A stretch of DNA of 64,000 nucleotides from Gemmatimonadota bacterium (GCA_003220935.1 QHTT01000067.1:62001-126000), one strand, 5' to 3'. Shown: positions 25,291 to 36,623, numbered from the stretch's first letter. Notes: generated by a model from the letters alone, not told the origin. A program made the numbers and translations.

Positions 25291-27122
25291 GTTCCGCTTT
25301 CGGACGCCGTCGGCCGGAATACTTCCTTCCGGCGGTCCACGATGTTCGCCTGCGCCCGCAGGGCGCTGAGATACTGCTGCACGCGCGCCTGTTGCGCCGG
25401 CCGCAGGATGGCTTCCCGCTGCTGGTCCCGCTGCTTGAGCCACGCTCCGGAATCCGCGGGCTGGCGGGCGATCCCTTGCACGATGAAGCAGCCCGTCTGG
25501 CTGACCAGAACGCCGGTGCGCTGACCCGGACGCAGTCCGAACGCCGCGCCCAGGACGACGGGGTCACGGGCGATCGCGGCTGGGGGATTGAGGCGCGTGA
25601 ACGGCCCGAGCTTCTCCACCGGCAGGCCCCGGGCCCGTCCGGCCTGGAGCAAATCCGGCATGCCCGCCAGGACGGCCAGGGCCTCGTTGGCGCGCTGCCG
25701 CGCGATCGCCTGCTTCTTCTCGTACCGGGCGGCCTCGCGCACCCGGTCGCGGATCTGGGCCAGCGGCGGCGTGCCCGCGGCCTGGAGCGAGTCCAGCCGG
25801 AACACATAGTTCGCTCGCTCGCCCTCGATCACAGGGCTCGTCTCACCGGGCCGCGCCTCGAACGCCCACACACTCACATCGGGGATCACGTACCGGCCCA
25901 GGGTCAGCCGGTCGCCCTGAATCAGCTTCGGAGCCTGCGCCACGGGGAGGCGGAGCCGTTGCGCTGCGCTGTCCAGCCGGCTGCGGTCGGTCTGCTCGGC
26001 CGCGAGGTGGTCGAGCGTGTCGGTCCGCGCGTCGATTTCGTCGAGATGCCTGCCCTGCGGCACGATCGCGATCAGGATGTGACGGACGTGAAGCGAGTCG
26101 CCTTTTACCGCATCGACGCGAATCACATGAAAGCCGAAGCTCGAGCGCACCGGCTGGCCGAGCTCGCCCGGCGCGAGGCCCCGGAGCCCGGCGAGAAACT
26201 GGGGATCGAACCCGGCCCCGTTGCGCTTCACCCACCCTAAGTCGCCACCGCGGGCGCCGCTGACCGAGTCGGTAGACTGCTGCTTCGCCACCTCCTCGAA
26301 CTTCGCGGCGCTGCGCGCGATCTCGGCACGTAGCTGCCGCGCCTTGGCGAGGGCCGCCGCCGTGTCGGCGGCGTCGGGCACGCGCGGCTGTGCGACGAAG
26401 CTGAGCCAAGCAGCCGCCGGACGCTTGAAGTCGTTCTTGTGAGCCGCGTAGTAGCGCTCGACCTCGGCGTCCGTCACAGGGGCGGCCGAGTCCGCAATCT
26501 GCTCGGGGCGGATCGCGAGAGCGGCCACGGTCACCGACTCCCGCTGGTCGCGCCAGATGCGCCACAGTTTCGCGTCGGAGACGTACACGTCCGCGGTCAG
26601 GTACTCCTCGAGCTTGCGCTCCGGGAGATAGTCGCGGTAGAGCTGCTCGATCTGCGCGCGGAATTCCTCGGTCGTGCTGCCGAGGTAGTGCTGCCATTTC
26701 GTGATGTCGAACTGGCCGTTGGTCTGGAAGGTCGGGTCTTCCATGACTTGCCGGAGGACCTGCGGCGGCGGGGTGCTGCGCGCCATCTGCCGGATCTCGT
26801 CGTCCGACACCTGAATTCCGAGCCGCCGGTACTCGCGCTCGAGCAGGATTCGCTGGACGAGCTGGTCGGTCACCTGATCCTGGAGCTGCTGCTCGTCTTC
26901 ACGGCTCAGCCGGCCGGCGCCGCGCCGGCGAGAGTCTTCGATGGCGCTCTGGAGAGCTGCCTGGAACTGGGGGGCGCGTACGACCTGGCCGTTGACTTTG
27001 AGGACCACGTCGCGGCCGCCGCCGAGGATGTCCGTCACCTGGCCGTAGGCCAACCAGCCGATGAACGTAGTGGCTACGATGACGAACACGGGCTTATAGA
27101 TGGCGCGCATCGAGCGCATCAT
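25287..27122 (-). CDS. PpiD/SurA-like membrane-anchored peptidyl-prolyl isomerase
   Basis: This periplasmic folding factor of 611 residues is anchored by one N-terminal membrane helix (KPVFVIVATTFIGWLAYG, about residues 9-26). A SurA-N/PpiD-type helical chaperone region spans about 35-200 (VVLKVNGQVVRAPQFQAAL, LVQRILLEREYRRLGI). A parvulin-type PpiC domain follows at about 225-345, with GGDLGWVKRNGAGFDPQF and SSFGFHVIRVD, and a second, more diverged parvulin-like region starts at VRHILIAIVP. Such proteins help outer-membrane and secreted proteins fold after Sec export. It is a single-gene unit with its own promoter at 27165-27193. Confidence 0.88.
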   Translation of the reverse strand: MMRSMRAIYKPVFVIVATTFIGWLAYGQVTDILGGGRDVVLKVNGQVVRAPQFQAALQSAIEDSRRRGAGRLSREDEQQLQDQVTDQLVQRILLEREYRRLGIQVSDDEIRQMARSTPPPQVLRQVMEDPTFQTNGQFDITKWQHYLGSTTEEFRAQIEQLYRDYLPERKLEEYLTADVYVSDAKLWRIWRDQRESVTVAALAIRPEQIADSAAPVTDAEVERYYAAHKNDFKRPAAAWLSFVAQPRVPDAADTAAALAKARQLRAEIARSAAKFEEVAKQQSTDSVSGARGGDLGWVKRNGAGFDPQFLAGLRGLAPGELGQPVRSSFGFHVIRVDAVKGDSLHVRHILIAIVPQGRHLDEIDARTDTLDHLAAEQTDRSRLDSAAQRLRLPVAQAPKLIQGDRLTLGRYVIPDVSVWAFEARPGETSPVIEGERANYVFRLDSLQAAGTPPLAQIRDRVREAARYEKKQAIARQRANEALAVLAGMPDLLQAGRARGLPVEKLGPFTRLNPPAAIARDPVVLGAAFGLRPGQRTGVLVSQTGCFIVQGIARQPADSGAWLKQRDQQREAILRPAQQARVQQYLSALRAQANIVDRRKEVFRPTASESGT

Positions 27123-27164
27123 AGGACGCCAAGCTCCGGACTAGAGGGGAGGCGAAGGGGCATA

Positions 27165-27193
27165 AGTCTAAGAACGACAACGGGGAAACTCAA
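27165..27193 (-). promoter_or_regulatory. Promoter for the PpiD-like gene (minus strand)
   Basis: On the minus strand TTGAGT (27193-27188) and TAGACT (27170-27165) are spaced by 17 nt, leaving about 40 nt of leader before the ATG at 27122. It faces away from the promoter at 27215-27244, forming a divergent pair. Confidence 0.55.
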
Positions 27194-27214
27194 GCGACGG
27201 GGCGTCGATTCCGA

Positions 27215-27244
27215 TTGACAGCGGCGCCGGCCGAACACTATCTT
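27215..27244 (+). promoter_or_regulatory. Promoter for the TPR-aroQ-pepP-acc gene train
   Basis: TTGACA at 27215-27220 and TATCTT at 27239-27244 are spaced by 18 nt. A start near 27251 would leave a leader of about 20 nt before the GTG at 27272. The tightly packed genes that follow, to about 36390, could all be read from here. Confidence 0.6.
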
Positions 27245-27271
27245 CGACCAATTCCCACAAGAACTTAGGCC

Positions 27272-28939
27272 GTGTACACCAGCGAGATAGAAAAGCTCGA
27301 AAAGCGATGGGCCGAGAACCCCAAGGGCCGCAACTTCGCGCCCTTGGCGGACGCCTATCGCAAAGCGGGGGAATTAGATAGAGCCATCGAGCTGTGCAAG
27401 TCCGGGCTGGAACGACATCCCGATTATGTCAGCGCCCACATCGTCTACGGGCGCTGCTTCCTCGATTTAAAGAACGACACCGCCGCGTCGCAGGTGTTCC
27501 GCAAGGTCCTCGAACTCGATCCCGAGAACGTCCTCGGGCTCAGACTGCTCGCTGAGATCGCGGAGCGGGGCGGGCGCTATGACGAGGCCACGGACTGGCT
27601 GTCACGACTGCTCGCCGTCGACCCGATGAACGGCGATGCCGCCGAGGCTCTCGCGCGTGCCAAGGGGAAATGGGCGCAGACAGCGCCCAAGCCGGCGGCG
27701 CCCGCTCCCGGCGCCCCCCTGCCCGTCCCCTCGCCGGCAGTGCTTGTCCCGGAGCGGTCGGGCGTCAGCGCAACCAGCACCGCTCCGACGCCGAAGCCAG
27801 AGTTCGTGGTGGAGCCGGAGCAGCCAGCGGCCTCGCAGCTCGAGGCGCGGCCGCCGGCGGGAGACATTGAGACGTTCGACGGGACGTTGGACTTCAATGC
27901 TGTGGCCCATGACGCGGCTAAGGCTGAGGGCCTCGAGGTCCCGGAGGAAGTGGCGCTCACGCCCCAAGAGCTCACGGTCGAGGGACTGGCGGCTACGCAG
28001 TACGAGAGCGGCACGCTTGCCGCGCGCGATCTCCCGCCCGAGCCCCAGCCCGAGTCGGAACTGCCGATGGTGGACCTGCCGCTCATCATGCCCGAGGATG
28101 TCACGCCGTCTCGCTCGGCCCACCCGGCATGGCCGGCTCCGTTGGCGCCACCCCCGGCTCCCCCCGCGCCCGCCCCCCCGCCGTCCCGGGTTCCGCCGCC
28201 GGCGGCGTCGGAGACGCCTGCAGCGGTGGTGTTGTCGGACGACGATGGCGCGGCGGACACCCTAGCCCTCTCGCGGGCCGAGCCGGTGGTAACAGAGACG
28301 ATGGCGGATCTGTATCTGAAGCAGGGTCACCCGGAGGACGCGCTGCGTGTGTACCAGGCGCTGCTGGCACAGCGCCCGGGCGATGCGCGCCTGCACGCGC
28401 GGGTCGACGCCCTGTCGCCTGGGGGGAAGCGGAGGCGGGGAAGGGAGGGGGAGACGGGCGAGTCGGTGCCAACATTCCTCAAGCGGATCCTGGCGGGCCG
28501 GCCGGAGGTGGCGGCGGTGCCCGAGGCGGCCGGCTTTGGGGGAGGGTCGCCGCTGGAGCGCGCGTTCGCAATCGCGCCGCCGGACGTCCGGCCAGACCCG
28601 GAGATCGTCGCTCCTGGCGAGGCGAGCCGCCCGGCGGAGGACACGATTTCGCTCGACCAGGTGTTCGGTGAGGAGGGGACGCGGAGGTCGCTGCCTGCGG
28701 CGGAGTCTCCGCCCGCGACTGTCCCGCCAGCACCGCCTCCCGCTCAGACCGGCGGGTTCTCCTTCGACCAGTTCTTCGGCACGCCGGCGGCGCCTGCGGG
28801 GGGCGGCGTGGCCCCCGCCCCGACGGGCGCGAGCCCGAAACCGGCGGCTCGCACGTCGGGTCCGAAGGCGCGTGCACCGCTCGAAGACGAGGGTGACCTC
28901 GATCAGTTCCAGGCTTGGCTGAAGGGCCTCAAGTCCTAG
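27272..28939 (+). CDS. TPR protein with long Pro-rich linkers, function unknown
   Basis: This 555-residue protein is likely cytoplasmic, with no signal peptide. Residues ~1-130 hold TPR repeats (NFAPLADAYRKAGELDRAIE, SAHIVYGRCFLDLKNDTAAS, GLRLLAEIAERGGRYDEATD). A Pro/Ala-rich disordered segment follows, with one further TPR near 345-375 (TMADLYLKQGHPEDALRVYQ). The C-terminal third has repeated short acidic/aromatic motifs (SLDQVFGEE, SFDQFFG) and ends with DEGDLDQFQAWLKGLKS. Its plan of TPRs, Pro linkers and short FG-type motifs resembles the interrupted TPR gene at 21231, so both may be scaffolds of one kind. The GTG start has no strong ribosome-binding site. The stop overlaps the aroQ GTG. 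Confidence 0.8.
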   Translation: MYTSEIEKLEKRWAENPKGRNFAPLADAYRKAGELDRAIELCKSGLERHPDYVSAHIVYGRCFLDLKNDTAASQVFRKVLELDPENVLGLRLLAEIAERGGRYDEATDWLSRLLAVDPMNGDAAEALARAKGKWAQTAPKPAAPAPGAPLPVPSPAVLVPERSGVSATSTAPTPKPEFVVEPEQPAASQLEARPPAGDIETFDGTLDFNAVAHDAAKAEGLEVPEEVALTPQELTVEGLAATQYESGTLAARDLPPEPQPESELPMVDLPLIMPEDVTPSRSAHPAWPAPLAPPPAPPAPAPPPSRVPPPAASETPAAVVLSDDDGAADTLALSRAEPVVTETMADLYLKQGHPEDALRVYQALLAQRPGDARLHARVDALSPGGKRRRGREGETGESVPTFLKRILAGRPEVAAVPEAAGFGGGSPLERAFAIAPPDVRPDPEIVAPGEASRPAEDTISLDQVFGEEGTRRSLPAAESPPATVPPAPPPAQTGGFSFDQFFGTPAAPAGGGVAPAPTGASPKPAARTSGPKARAPLEDEGDLDQFQAWLKGLKS

Positions 28940-29385
28940 TGCACATCGCCGTGCTGAACGGCCCGAACCTCAATCTGCTGGGCGAGCTGGAGCCGGAGCT
29001 TTACGGCCGCGCCACGCTGGCGGAGATCGAGACGCGCACGCGCGAGCGGGCGCAGGCGCTCGGCGTGAACGTCAGCTGGACCCAGACGAACTACGAGGGC
29101 GAGCTGGTGGACGCGATCCAGGCACTCAAGGGGCGGGCGGACGGGGCGGTCATCAACGCCGCGGCGTTCACCCACACGAGCCTCGCGGTGCGAGACGCGC
29201 TCGTGGCCGTGCGAGTGCCGTTCGTGGAGGTGCACCTGTCGAACATCTTCGCGCGCGAGCCCGAGCGGCGCCGCTCGGTCCTCGCGGACGTCGCGGTCGG
29301 CGTGGTGACGGGATTCGGGGCCGAGAGCTATCGGCTGGGACTCGAGGGCCTGGTCGGGTATCTCGCGTCCCGCCATGATCGCTGA
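28939..29385 (+). CDS. aroQ: 3-dehydroquinate dehydratase, type II
   Basis: AroQ dehydrates 3-dehydroquinate to 3-dehydroshikimate in the shikimate pathway. The 148-residue length and motifs are those of the dodecameric type II enzyme: VLNGPNLNLLG at the N-terminus, the active-site loop and TNYEGELVDAIQ near residue 48, INAAAFTHTSLAVRDAL near residue 74 and EVHLSNIFAREPERR near residue 98. The GTG at 28939 overlaps the previous stop by one base and begins right at the first strand. The 3' end overlaps the peptidase gene by 11 nt. Confidence 0.95.
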   Translation: MHIAVLNGPNLNLLGELEPELYGRATLAEIETRTRERAQALGVNVSWTQTNYEGELVDAIQALKGRADGAVINAAAFTHTSLAVRDALVAVRVPFVEVHLSNIFAREPERRRSVLADVAVGVVTGFGAESYRLGLEGLVGYLASRHDR

Positions 29386-30469
29386 TCCGCGGCGCGCGCG
29401 GCAGGAGGCGGTCGCCGCAGCGCTCGCCGCCGAGGAGCTGGAGGGGCTACTGGTCACCTCGCGCGCCAACATCCGGTACCTGACCGGCTTCAGCGGCTCG
29501 GCGGCGATCGTGGCGGTGACCCGGGGCGACGTGCTGCTCGTGACCGACTTCCGCTATGACGAGCAGGCACGGGCGGAAGCCGGCGCGGTCGCCCGGATCG
29601 AGGTGGAAAGCACGAGCGTGTGGGATCGGTTCTTCCAGGCCTTGGCCACGCTCGGGCCGCTGACCGTGGTGGGCTACGAGGCGCACGTGCTGTCGGTGGA
29701 GGACGCCGAGCGCTTCGTGCAGGCAGGCAAGCCGTGGCGCTGGAAGCCGACCAAGCACCTGGTGGAGCGCCTGCGGGCCGCCAAGGATGCGGGTGAAGTG
29801 GCGGCGATCCGTAGCGCTGCCGAGCTGGCGGGTGAAGGGTTGCGGCGCACGCTGACCCAGGTGCGGGCGGGCCTGACAGAGCTCGAGGTCGCCGGGATCC
29901 TCGAGGGCACGCTGCGGCGACTCGGGAGTGAAGGGCATCCGTTCCCGACGATCGTCGCGTCCGGCCCGCGCAGCGCGCTGCCGCACGCGCGCTCGAGCCG
30001 GCGGGTCGTGGCGGCGGGCGAGTGGCTGTTGTTGGATTTCGGCGCTCAGGTAGACGGCTACTGCGCCGACATCACGCGCACGGTCGTGGTGGGCGCGCGG
30101 GCCACGGAGCGGCAGCGGGCTGTGTACGAGCTCGTGGCCGAGGCGCAACGGCGGGCGCGCGCGTGTGTGCGGGCGGGCATGAGCGGGCGCGACGCGGATG
30201 CGCTTGCGCGCGACGTGATCGAAGCGCGCGGTTTCGGCGAGGCGTTCGGCCACTCGCTCGGGCACGGGCTGGGGCTCGAGGTGCACGAGGCGCCGCGCCT
30301 GTCGAAGACCAATGCGGACCCGTTGCCCGTCGGGGCGGTGGTGACGATCGAGCCGGGCGTCTACGTCGCGGGGCAAGGCGGCGTGCGGATCGAAGACGAC
30401 GTCCATGTGTCGGCCGCGGGACCGGTTCTGTTATCGGACGGTCGTACGGAACTTCTCGAACTCGTGTAG
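29375..30469 (+). CDS. M24 family Xaa-Pro aminopeptidase
   Basis: This metallopeptidase of 364 residues is predicted to remove N-terminal residues ahead of proline. The creatinase-like N-terminal domain ([20 protein letters not shown]) spans about 1-125. The pita-bread catalytic domain carries the five dinuclear metal ligands: [16 protein letters not shown] (two Asp) near residue 222, [14 protein letters not shown] (His) near 291, TIEPGVYV (Glu) near 325 and RIEDDVHV (Glu) near 340. The placement between aroQ and accB is common in bacteria. Start and stop are tightly packed with its neighbours. Confidence 0.9.
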   Translation: MIADPRRARQEAVAAALAAEELEGLLVTSRANIRYLTGFSGSAAIVAVTRGDVLLVTDFRYDEQARAEAGAVARIEVESTSVWDRFFQALATLGPLTVVGYEAHVLSVEDAERFVQAGKPWRWKPTKHLVERLRAAKDAGEVAAIRSAAELAGEGLRRTLTQVRAGLTELEVAGILEGTLRRLGSEGHPFPTIVASGPRSALPHARSSRRVVAAGEWLLLDFGAQVDGYCADITRTVVVGARATERQRAVYELVAEAQRRARACVRAGMSGRDADALARDVIEARGFGEAFGHSLGHGLGLEVHEAPRLSKTNADPLPVGAVVTIEPGVYVAGQGGVRIEDDVHVSAAGPVLLSDGRTELLELV

Positions 30470-30480
30470 ATTTCGGGTCC

Positions 30481-30963
30481 ATGAACCTCGACATCATCGC
30501 GCAGCTGGTGCAGATCCTGAAGGACGCTCCCGAGCTCGGCGCGATCGAGGTACGCCGGGGCCTGCTGGGGAGGTGGTCGTCGATCCGGCTCACGAAGGCG
30601 GGCCACGGGACCAACGCGGGGGGGCAGCACGTGGTCGTGGCGCAGCCCGCTGCGGTATCCCCGCCCGCTCCCGGCGCCCAGGCCGCCGTCGCCGCGCCGG
30701 GTGTCCCGGCTAAGTCTCAACTCGTGGAGATCAAGTCCCCGATGGTCGGGACGTTCTACGCGGCACCCGAGCCTGGGGCGGCGCCCTATGTCAAGGCGGG
30801 GAGTCGGGTCGCCACCGGGCAGGTCGTCTGCATCATCGAGGCGATGAAGATCATGAACGAGATCGAGGCCGAAGTCGCGGGGTTGGTGCGCGAAGTCTGC
30901 GTGGAAAACGCTCAGCCGGTCGAGTTCGGACAGCCCCTCTTCCGCGTGGATCCGCATGCCTGA
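30481..30963 (+). CDS. accB: Biotin carboxyl carrier protein of acetyl-CoA carboxylase
   Basis: AccB carries the biotin that AccC carboxylates for malonyl-CoA synthesis. From the ATG at 30481 the protein has 160 residues: an N-terminal helical part ([20 protein letters not shown]), an Ala/Pro-rich linker, and the biotinyl domain from about residue 82 ([20 protein letters not shown]). The biotin-accepting lysine is in the canonical [11 protein letters not shown] near residue 123. The 3' end overlaps pilT by 8 nt. accC follows only after pilT. Confidence 0.95.
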   Translation: MNLDIIAQLVQILKDAPELGAIEVRRGLLGRWSSIRLTKAGHGTNAGGQHVVVAQPAAVSPPAPGAQAAVAAPGVPAKSQLVEIKSPMVGTFYAAPEPGAAPYVKAGSRVATGQVVCIIEAMKIMNEIEAEVAGLVREVCVENAQPVEFGQPLFRVDPHA

Positions 30964-32116
30964 CGCACCCAGCGGCGCGACGTTCAACTTCAAGCAGGCC
31001 ATCACCCAGATGGTCCAGCGCAACGCGTCCGACCTGTTGCTCAAGGTAGGCCGGCCGGCGACGATCCGCGTGAACGGCGAGCTGCTCTCGCTGGAGACGG
31101 CCCCGCTCAAGCCGGAGGAATTGAAGTCGCTCGCCGAGCAGATCATGACGCCGCGGCAGGTCAAGGAGTTCGCCGAGCACAAGGAGGCGGACTTCGCGAT
31201 CGGCGTGCCGGGCGTGGGGCGGTTCCGCACCAATGTATACCAGCAGCGCGGCACCGTGGCGTTCGCGTTCCGGTCGATCCCCTACGAGGTCAAGACGATC
31301 CACGAACTGAACCTGCCGCCGGTGCTCGAGGAGATCGCGATCAAGCCGCGCGGGCTGGTGCTCGTCACGGGGGTCACGGGGTCGGGCAAGTCGACCGCGC
31401 TGGCGGCGATGATCAACCACATCAACCTGGGCCGGCGGGTCAACATCATCACCATCGAAGACCCGATCGAGTTCCTGCATCGCGACAACCTGGCGAACAT
31501 CTCGCAGCGCGAAGTCGGGAACGACACGCTGTCGTTCAACGCGGCGCTGCGGCACGTGTTGCGCCAGGCGCCCGACGTCATCCTGATCGGCGAGATCCGC
31601 GACATGGAAACGCTGGACACGGCGCTGAAGGCCGCGGACACGGGGCACCTCGTGTTCTCGACGCTGCACACGACGGATTGCACCCAGACCATCAACCGCG
31701 TCATCTCGTTCTTCCCGCCGCATCAACACGACGAAATCCGCCATCTTCTGTCCACGGCGCTCGCGGCCGTGGTGTCGCTGCGGCTCGTCCCGAAGAAAGA
31801 CGGCCAGGGGCGCGTGCCGGCGTCCGAGGTGCTCATCAACACCGCCGCGGTGCAGGACAACATTCGCGACCTCTCGAAGCAGCTCAACATCCCGGATCTG
31901 ATCGCCCAGGGCTCGGTGCAGTACGGGATGCAGAGCTTCGACCAGTCGCTGTTTCAGTGGTACCAGCAGGGCATCATCAGCTACGAGAGCGCGCTCTTCT
32001 ACGCCACGAACCCGAGCGAGTTCGCGCTCAAGGTGTCGGGGGTGGAGTCCGGGCAGAGCCGGGCGTTCGGCGGCTCCACCGCCGCAGCCGGTCTGCGCGG
32101 CGACCTCGCGCCCTGA
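30956..32116 (+). CDS. pilT: Type IV pilus retraction ATPase PilT
   Basis: PilT is the hexameric ATPase that retracts type IV pili for twitching and DNA uptake. The 386-residue protein has an N-terminal domain with [20 protein letters not shown] and a Walker A at GVTGSGKST near residue 143. The Asp box is [10 protein letters not shown] and the Walker B region is [20 protein letters not shown] with the STLHTTD His-box region. The C-terminal region diverges from the classical PilT ending ([20 protein letters not shown]), so PilU-like roles remain possible. It lies between accB and accC with overlapping or adjacent ends, an unusual place for a pilus motor. No other pilus gene is in the window. 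Confidence 0.9.
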   Translation: MPDAPSGATFNFKQAITQMVQRNASDLLLKVGRPATIRVNGELLSLETAPLKPEELKSLAEQIMTPRQVKEFAEHKEADFAIGVPGVGRFRTNVYQQRGTVAFAFRSIPYEVKTIHELNLPPVLEEIAIKPRGLVLVTGVTGSGKSTALAAMINHINLGRRVNIITIEDPIEFLHRDNLANISQREVGNDTLSFNAALRHVLRQAPDVILIGEIRDMETLDTALKAADTGHLVFSTLHTTDCTQTINRVISFFPPHQHDEIRHLLSTALAAVVSLRLVPKKDGQGRVPASEVLINTAAVQDNIRDLSKQLNIPDLIAQGSVQYGMQSFDQSLFQWYQQGIISYESALFYATNPSEFALKVSGVESGQSRAFGGSTAAAGLRGDLAP

Positions 32117-32117
32117 T

Positions 32118-33469
<1,352 letters not shown>

Positions 33470-33473
<4 letters not shown>

Positions 33474-34189
33474 AAATCGACGTTTTCTTCACGCCGCTGG
33501 GCCTCGCCGCGGGAGATCTCGGGGGTCGGGGCGTCGTCGTGATCGACGTCCTTCGGGCCACCACGACAGTGGTGACGGCGCTGGCGAACGGGGCGAAGGC
33601 GGTGATCCCGGCCGCGACGTCGGAAGAAGCGGTGCGCCTCGCCTCGAATCTCGAGAAAGACGGCGTGCTGCTCGCGGGCGAGCGGAAAAGCCTCAAGATC
33701 GAGGGTTTCGCCCTCGGCAATTCACCGCGCGAGATGACGCCGGCCACGGTCGCGGGCAAGACGATCGTGCTCGCGACCACCAACGGGACGCCGGCGCTGG
33801 TGGCGGCACAGGGCGGCGACCCGGTGCTGGTCGGCGCCCCGGTGAACTTCCGCGCCCTCACGGCGCGCGCGCACGAGGTGGTCGCCGGGCGGCGTGACCT
33901 CGTGATCATCTGTGCCGGTCGCGAGAAGCAGTTCGCGATCGAGGACGCCTACACCGCCGGCCGCCTCGTGAAGGGCGTGAAGAAGGGCGTCCGCAAGGTG
34001 GAGCTGAACGACGCCGCTCGGGCCGCCGTCGCCCTCACCAGGCAGTTCGCGACGTGGCAGGAGGCGCTGGAGAACTCCGAAGCCGCCCGCCAGCTCGCCG
34101 ACGTGGACCTCGGCGACGATGTGGCGTTCGCCGCGAAGGCGGACCGATTCGGCGTGGTCCCGCTGTACGCCAACCGCCAGATCACGTGA
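33470..34189 (+). CDS. comB: 2-phosphosulfolactate phosphatase family protein (ComB-like)
   Basis: ComB hydrolyses 2-phosphosulfolactate in methanogen coenzyme M synthesis, and homologues are widespread in bacteria that lack coenzyme M. The 239-residue protein has the family signatures [20 protein letters not shown] near residue 24, [18 protein letters not shown] near residue 68 and TTNGTPAL near residue 101. No other coenzyme M or sulfolactate gene is nearby, so the physiological substrate is uncertain. The ATG overlaps the accC stop, and the ftsK GTG overlaps its 3' end. Confidence 0.82.
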
Positions 34190-36390
34190 AGCAGAAGGCG
34201 CGCCAGGAACTCGTCGGGATCGGCGCCTTGGTCGTGGGGCTGTTCCTCGGGCTGACCCTGTTGCGCCTCCCCATCACCGGGAGCTGGGGCGACCGGATCG
34301 GCTCGCAGTTGTGGCGGGTGGTCGGCGCGGGCTCGGTGCTCGTCCCGGTGCTCGGCATCGGTTGGGCCCTGGCAGCGTTCGAGCGGCTCGGGAGCCTGTC
34401 CGCCGCCCGCGCGGCCGTCCTCGGCACCGGGCTCATCCTGCTCCTTCCGTACGGGATCGGCACGGTCGCCGGGGCAAACTTTCCGGCCGACTACCACGTC
34501 TGGACTGCCACCCAAAAACTCGTGGGGGTGCTCCCGGGCGCCCTCGCCCACGCCGTGCACCAGGCGGTCGGCACGGCGGGCGGCGTGTTGGTCGGGCTGT
34601 TCGCGCTGTCGGCGGTGGGGTTGCTGACGGTGGGGTGGCACCCGCTGGTGGTGCTTAGAAGCCGGGATGCGGGAAGCGGGATGCGGGATGCGCCGAAGCC
34701 GGGGAAGCCGCTTCGCGTACCCGAGACCGCCGCAGACGAGCGCGAGCGGAACATCACGGCACTGAAAGAGGCGAAGACTCGGAAGACCAAGCCGACGCCT
34801 CCCGCATCCCGCATCCCGCATCCCGTTCCCAAAGGCGTCCTCATCCCCCCCATCGAGCTGTTGAACCCCGCCCCCCCCGAGGACGGCGACGCCGGACTCG
34901 CCCAAATCGAGCAGATGGGCCGCAAGCTGATCGAGACTCTGCAGACGTTCCGGGTAGAGGGCTCGATCGCCGGGCGGACGGTGGGCCCCGTCGTTACGCA
35001 GTATGAGGTGGCACCGGGGCCGGGCGTGAAGGTCGGCCGCATCGCCGCGCTCGCCGACGATCTGGCGCTCGCGATGCGCGCCCAGTCGCTGCGCATCGTG
35101 GCGCCGATTCCGGGAAAGGCGGCGGTCGGCATCGAAGTCCCGAACCCGATGCCGCGCATGGTCCACGTGCGCGAGCTGATCGAAGGCGAAGAGTTTCACC
35201 GCGGCGCGCGCGTTCTGCCCATCTCGCTCGGCAAGAATCTCGAGGGTGAGCCGGTCGTCGCCGATCTGGTGAAGATGCCACACCTGCTGATCGCCGGCGC
35301 CACGGGGTCGGGAAAGTCGGTTTGCATCAACGCGATCATCACGAGCCTGCTGTACCGCTATCCGCCTCAGGAGCTGCGGATGCTGATGATCGACCCGAAG
35401 ATGGTGGAGCTCTCGATGTACAACGCGCTCCCCCATCTCCGCCACCCGGTCGTCACCAACAACCAGAAGGCCGCGACGGCCCTCAAGTGGGCCGTGCGCG
35501 AGATGGAGCGTCGCTACCAGCTGTTCCACGCCAACCACGCGCGCAACATCACGGACTTCAACCGTAAGGTGCGGGACGGGAAGCCGCTCAAAGGCCAGCG
35601 GGCGACCCTCGCCATGCCGAGCCCAGGCTTCGGTCCGGGGATCCAGCAGGAGCTGCCGTTCGACGCCGAGTATACCGAGGGCGTGCTGCCCTACGTCGTG
35701 GTGATTCTGGATGAGCTGGCCGACCTCATGATGACAGTGCAGCACGAGGTGGAGACGCCGCTCGCCACGCTGGCGCAGAAGGCGCGGGCCGTCGGGATCC
35801 ATCTAATCCTGGCGACTCAGCGGCCCTCCGTGAACGTCATCACGGGCCTCATCAAGGCGAACTTTTCCTGCCGCGTCGCGTTCCGCGTCGCTTCCAAGGT
35901 GGACAGCCGCACCATCCTCGACCAGAACGGCGCCGAGACGCTGCTGGGGAACGGGGACATGCTGTTCCTGCCCCCCGGCAAGAGCGAGCCCGTTCGCATC
36001 CAAGGTTGTTTCATCTCGACCGACGAAACCGAGCGGCTCATGGGCTGGTATACGGAGCGCCACGCTCAGCTCGAGCAACGCGTCGAGGTGGACATCATCG
36101 AGCAGATGGAGCAGCTCGAGGAGGCGGAGAAGGCTGGGGAGGGAGCAGCGGGGAAGGGGCCAGGCGAGGGTGAGCGGGATCCGTTGTTCCGGCAGGCTGC
36201 CGAGGTTTGCATCCAGAACCAGATCGGCTCGACGTCGTTACTGCAGCGGCGCATGAGCATCGGCTACGGGCGGGCTGCGCGAATCATCGACCAGTTGGAA
36301 CTGGCCGGGATTCTCGGCCCTGCCAACGGCAGCAAGCCGCGCGATGTCCTCGTCGGACTCGAAGACTTAGACGAGATCTGTCCGGCATGA
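34186..36390 (+). CDS. ftsK: DNA translocase FtsK/SpoIIIE
   Basis: FtsK pumps chromosomal DNA at the division septum and activates dimer resolution. The GTG at 34186 (overlapping the comB stop) gives 734 residues. Four membrane helices lie at about 8-165. A linker at ~160-220 follows, then the motor with VGRIAALADDLALAMRAQSL, Walker A in AGATGSGKSVCINAI near residue 372, Walker B VVILDELADLMM near 505, and the ATQRPSVNVITGLIKANF segment. The gamma winged-helix domain closes the protein (QNQIGSTSLLQRRMSIGYGR). The linker is short and is partly encoded by an inverted pair of GGGATGC heptad arrays (34663-34829) that look like an inserted repeat element. Confidence 0.95.
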   Translation: MKQKARQELVGIGALVVGLFLGLTLLRLPITGSWGDRIGSQLWRVVGAGSVLVPVLGIGWALAAFERLGSLSAARAAVLGTGLILLLPYGIGTVAGANFPADYHVWTATQKLVGVLPGALAHAVHQAVGTAGGVLVGLFALSAVGLLTVGWHPLVVLRSRDAGSGMRDAPKPGKPLRVPETAADERERNITALKEAKTRKTKPTPPASRIPHPVPKGVLIPPIELLNPAPPEDGDAGLAQIEQMGRKLIETLQTFRVEGSIAGRTVGPVVTQYEVAPGPGVKVGRIAALADDLALAMRAQSLRIVAPIPGKAAVGIEVPNPMPRMVHVRELIEGEEFHRGARVLPISLGKNLEGEPVVADLVKMPHLLIAGATGSGKSVCINAIITSLLYRYPPQELRMLMIDPKMVELSMYNALPHLRHPVVTNNQKAATALKWAVREMERRYQLFHANHARNITDFNRKVRDGKPLKGQRATLAMPSPGFGPGIQQELPFDAEYTEGVLPYVVVILDELADLMMTVQHEVETPLATLAQKARAVGIHLILATQRPSVNVITGLIKANFSCRVAFRVASKVDSRTILDQNGAETLLGNGDMLFLPPGKSEPVRIQGCFISTDETERLMGWYTERHAQLEQRVEVDIIEQMEQLEEAEKAGEGAAGKGPGEGERDPLFRQAAEVCIQNQIGSTSLLQRRMSIGYGRAARIIDQLELAGILGPANGSKPRDVLVGLEDLDEICPA
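34663..34829. repeat. Heptad-repeat inverted pair inside the ftsK linker
   Basis: The left arm (34663-34692) contains GGGATGC-type heptads and the right arm (34798-34829) the reverse-complement CCCGCAT heptads, about 105 nt apart. Both are read through in frame, giving SRDAGSGMRDA and PASRIPHPVP. The design matches the hutH-hutU intergenic pair at 18181-18277 apart from G/A changes. Confidence 0.75.
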
Positions 36391-36623
36391 TCGCAACCCA
36401 TCCCCTCCCCTGGGGCATGGGGTCCTTATGTGTCACCGAGCCGTCAGTCGCATGGGTGCAGCGCTGTCGCGACCTTTCTGCAGCTGGGACACGACGTTGC
36501 GGTCCAGGCCGCTCGCACGAGCCGGGCTCCGGCGCTCGCATCACACTTGCAGTCATTCCGCCGGTGGCGTCGCGTTGCGTGACCGCGACGCGTTGCTCCG
36601 AACTCGGAGGAGGCTGCGGTTTT
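36391..36623. other. Gap between ftsK and the surface locus
   Basis: A 233-nt stretch with no supported gene. It begins with an imperfect palindromic C/G run near 36407-36421 that could act as a weak terminator for ftsK, but it lacks a T run. No convincing promoter was found. Confidence 0.4.

Noticed and set aside
33949..35802. A 617-codon open frame on the minus strand opposite comB and ftsK
   Set aside because: Both plus-strand genes are fully supported by motifs; the antisense product has no domain or signal.
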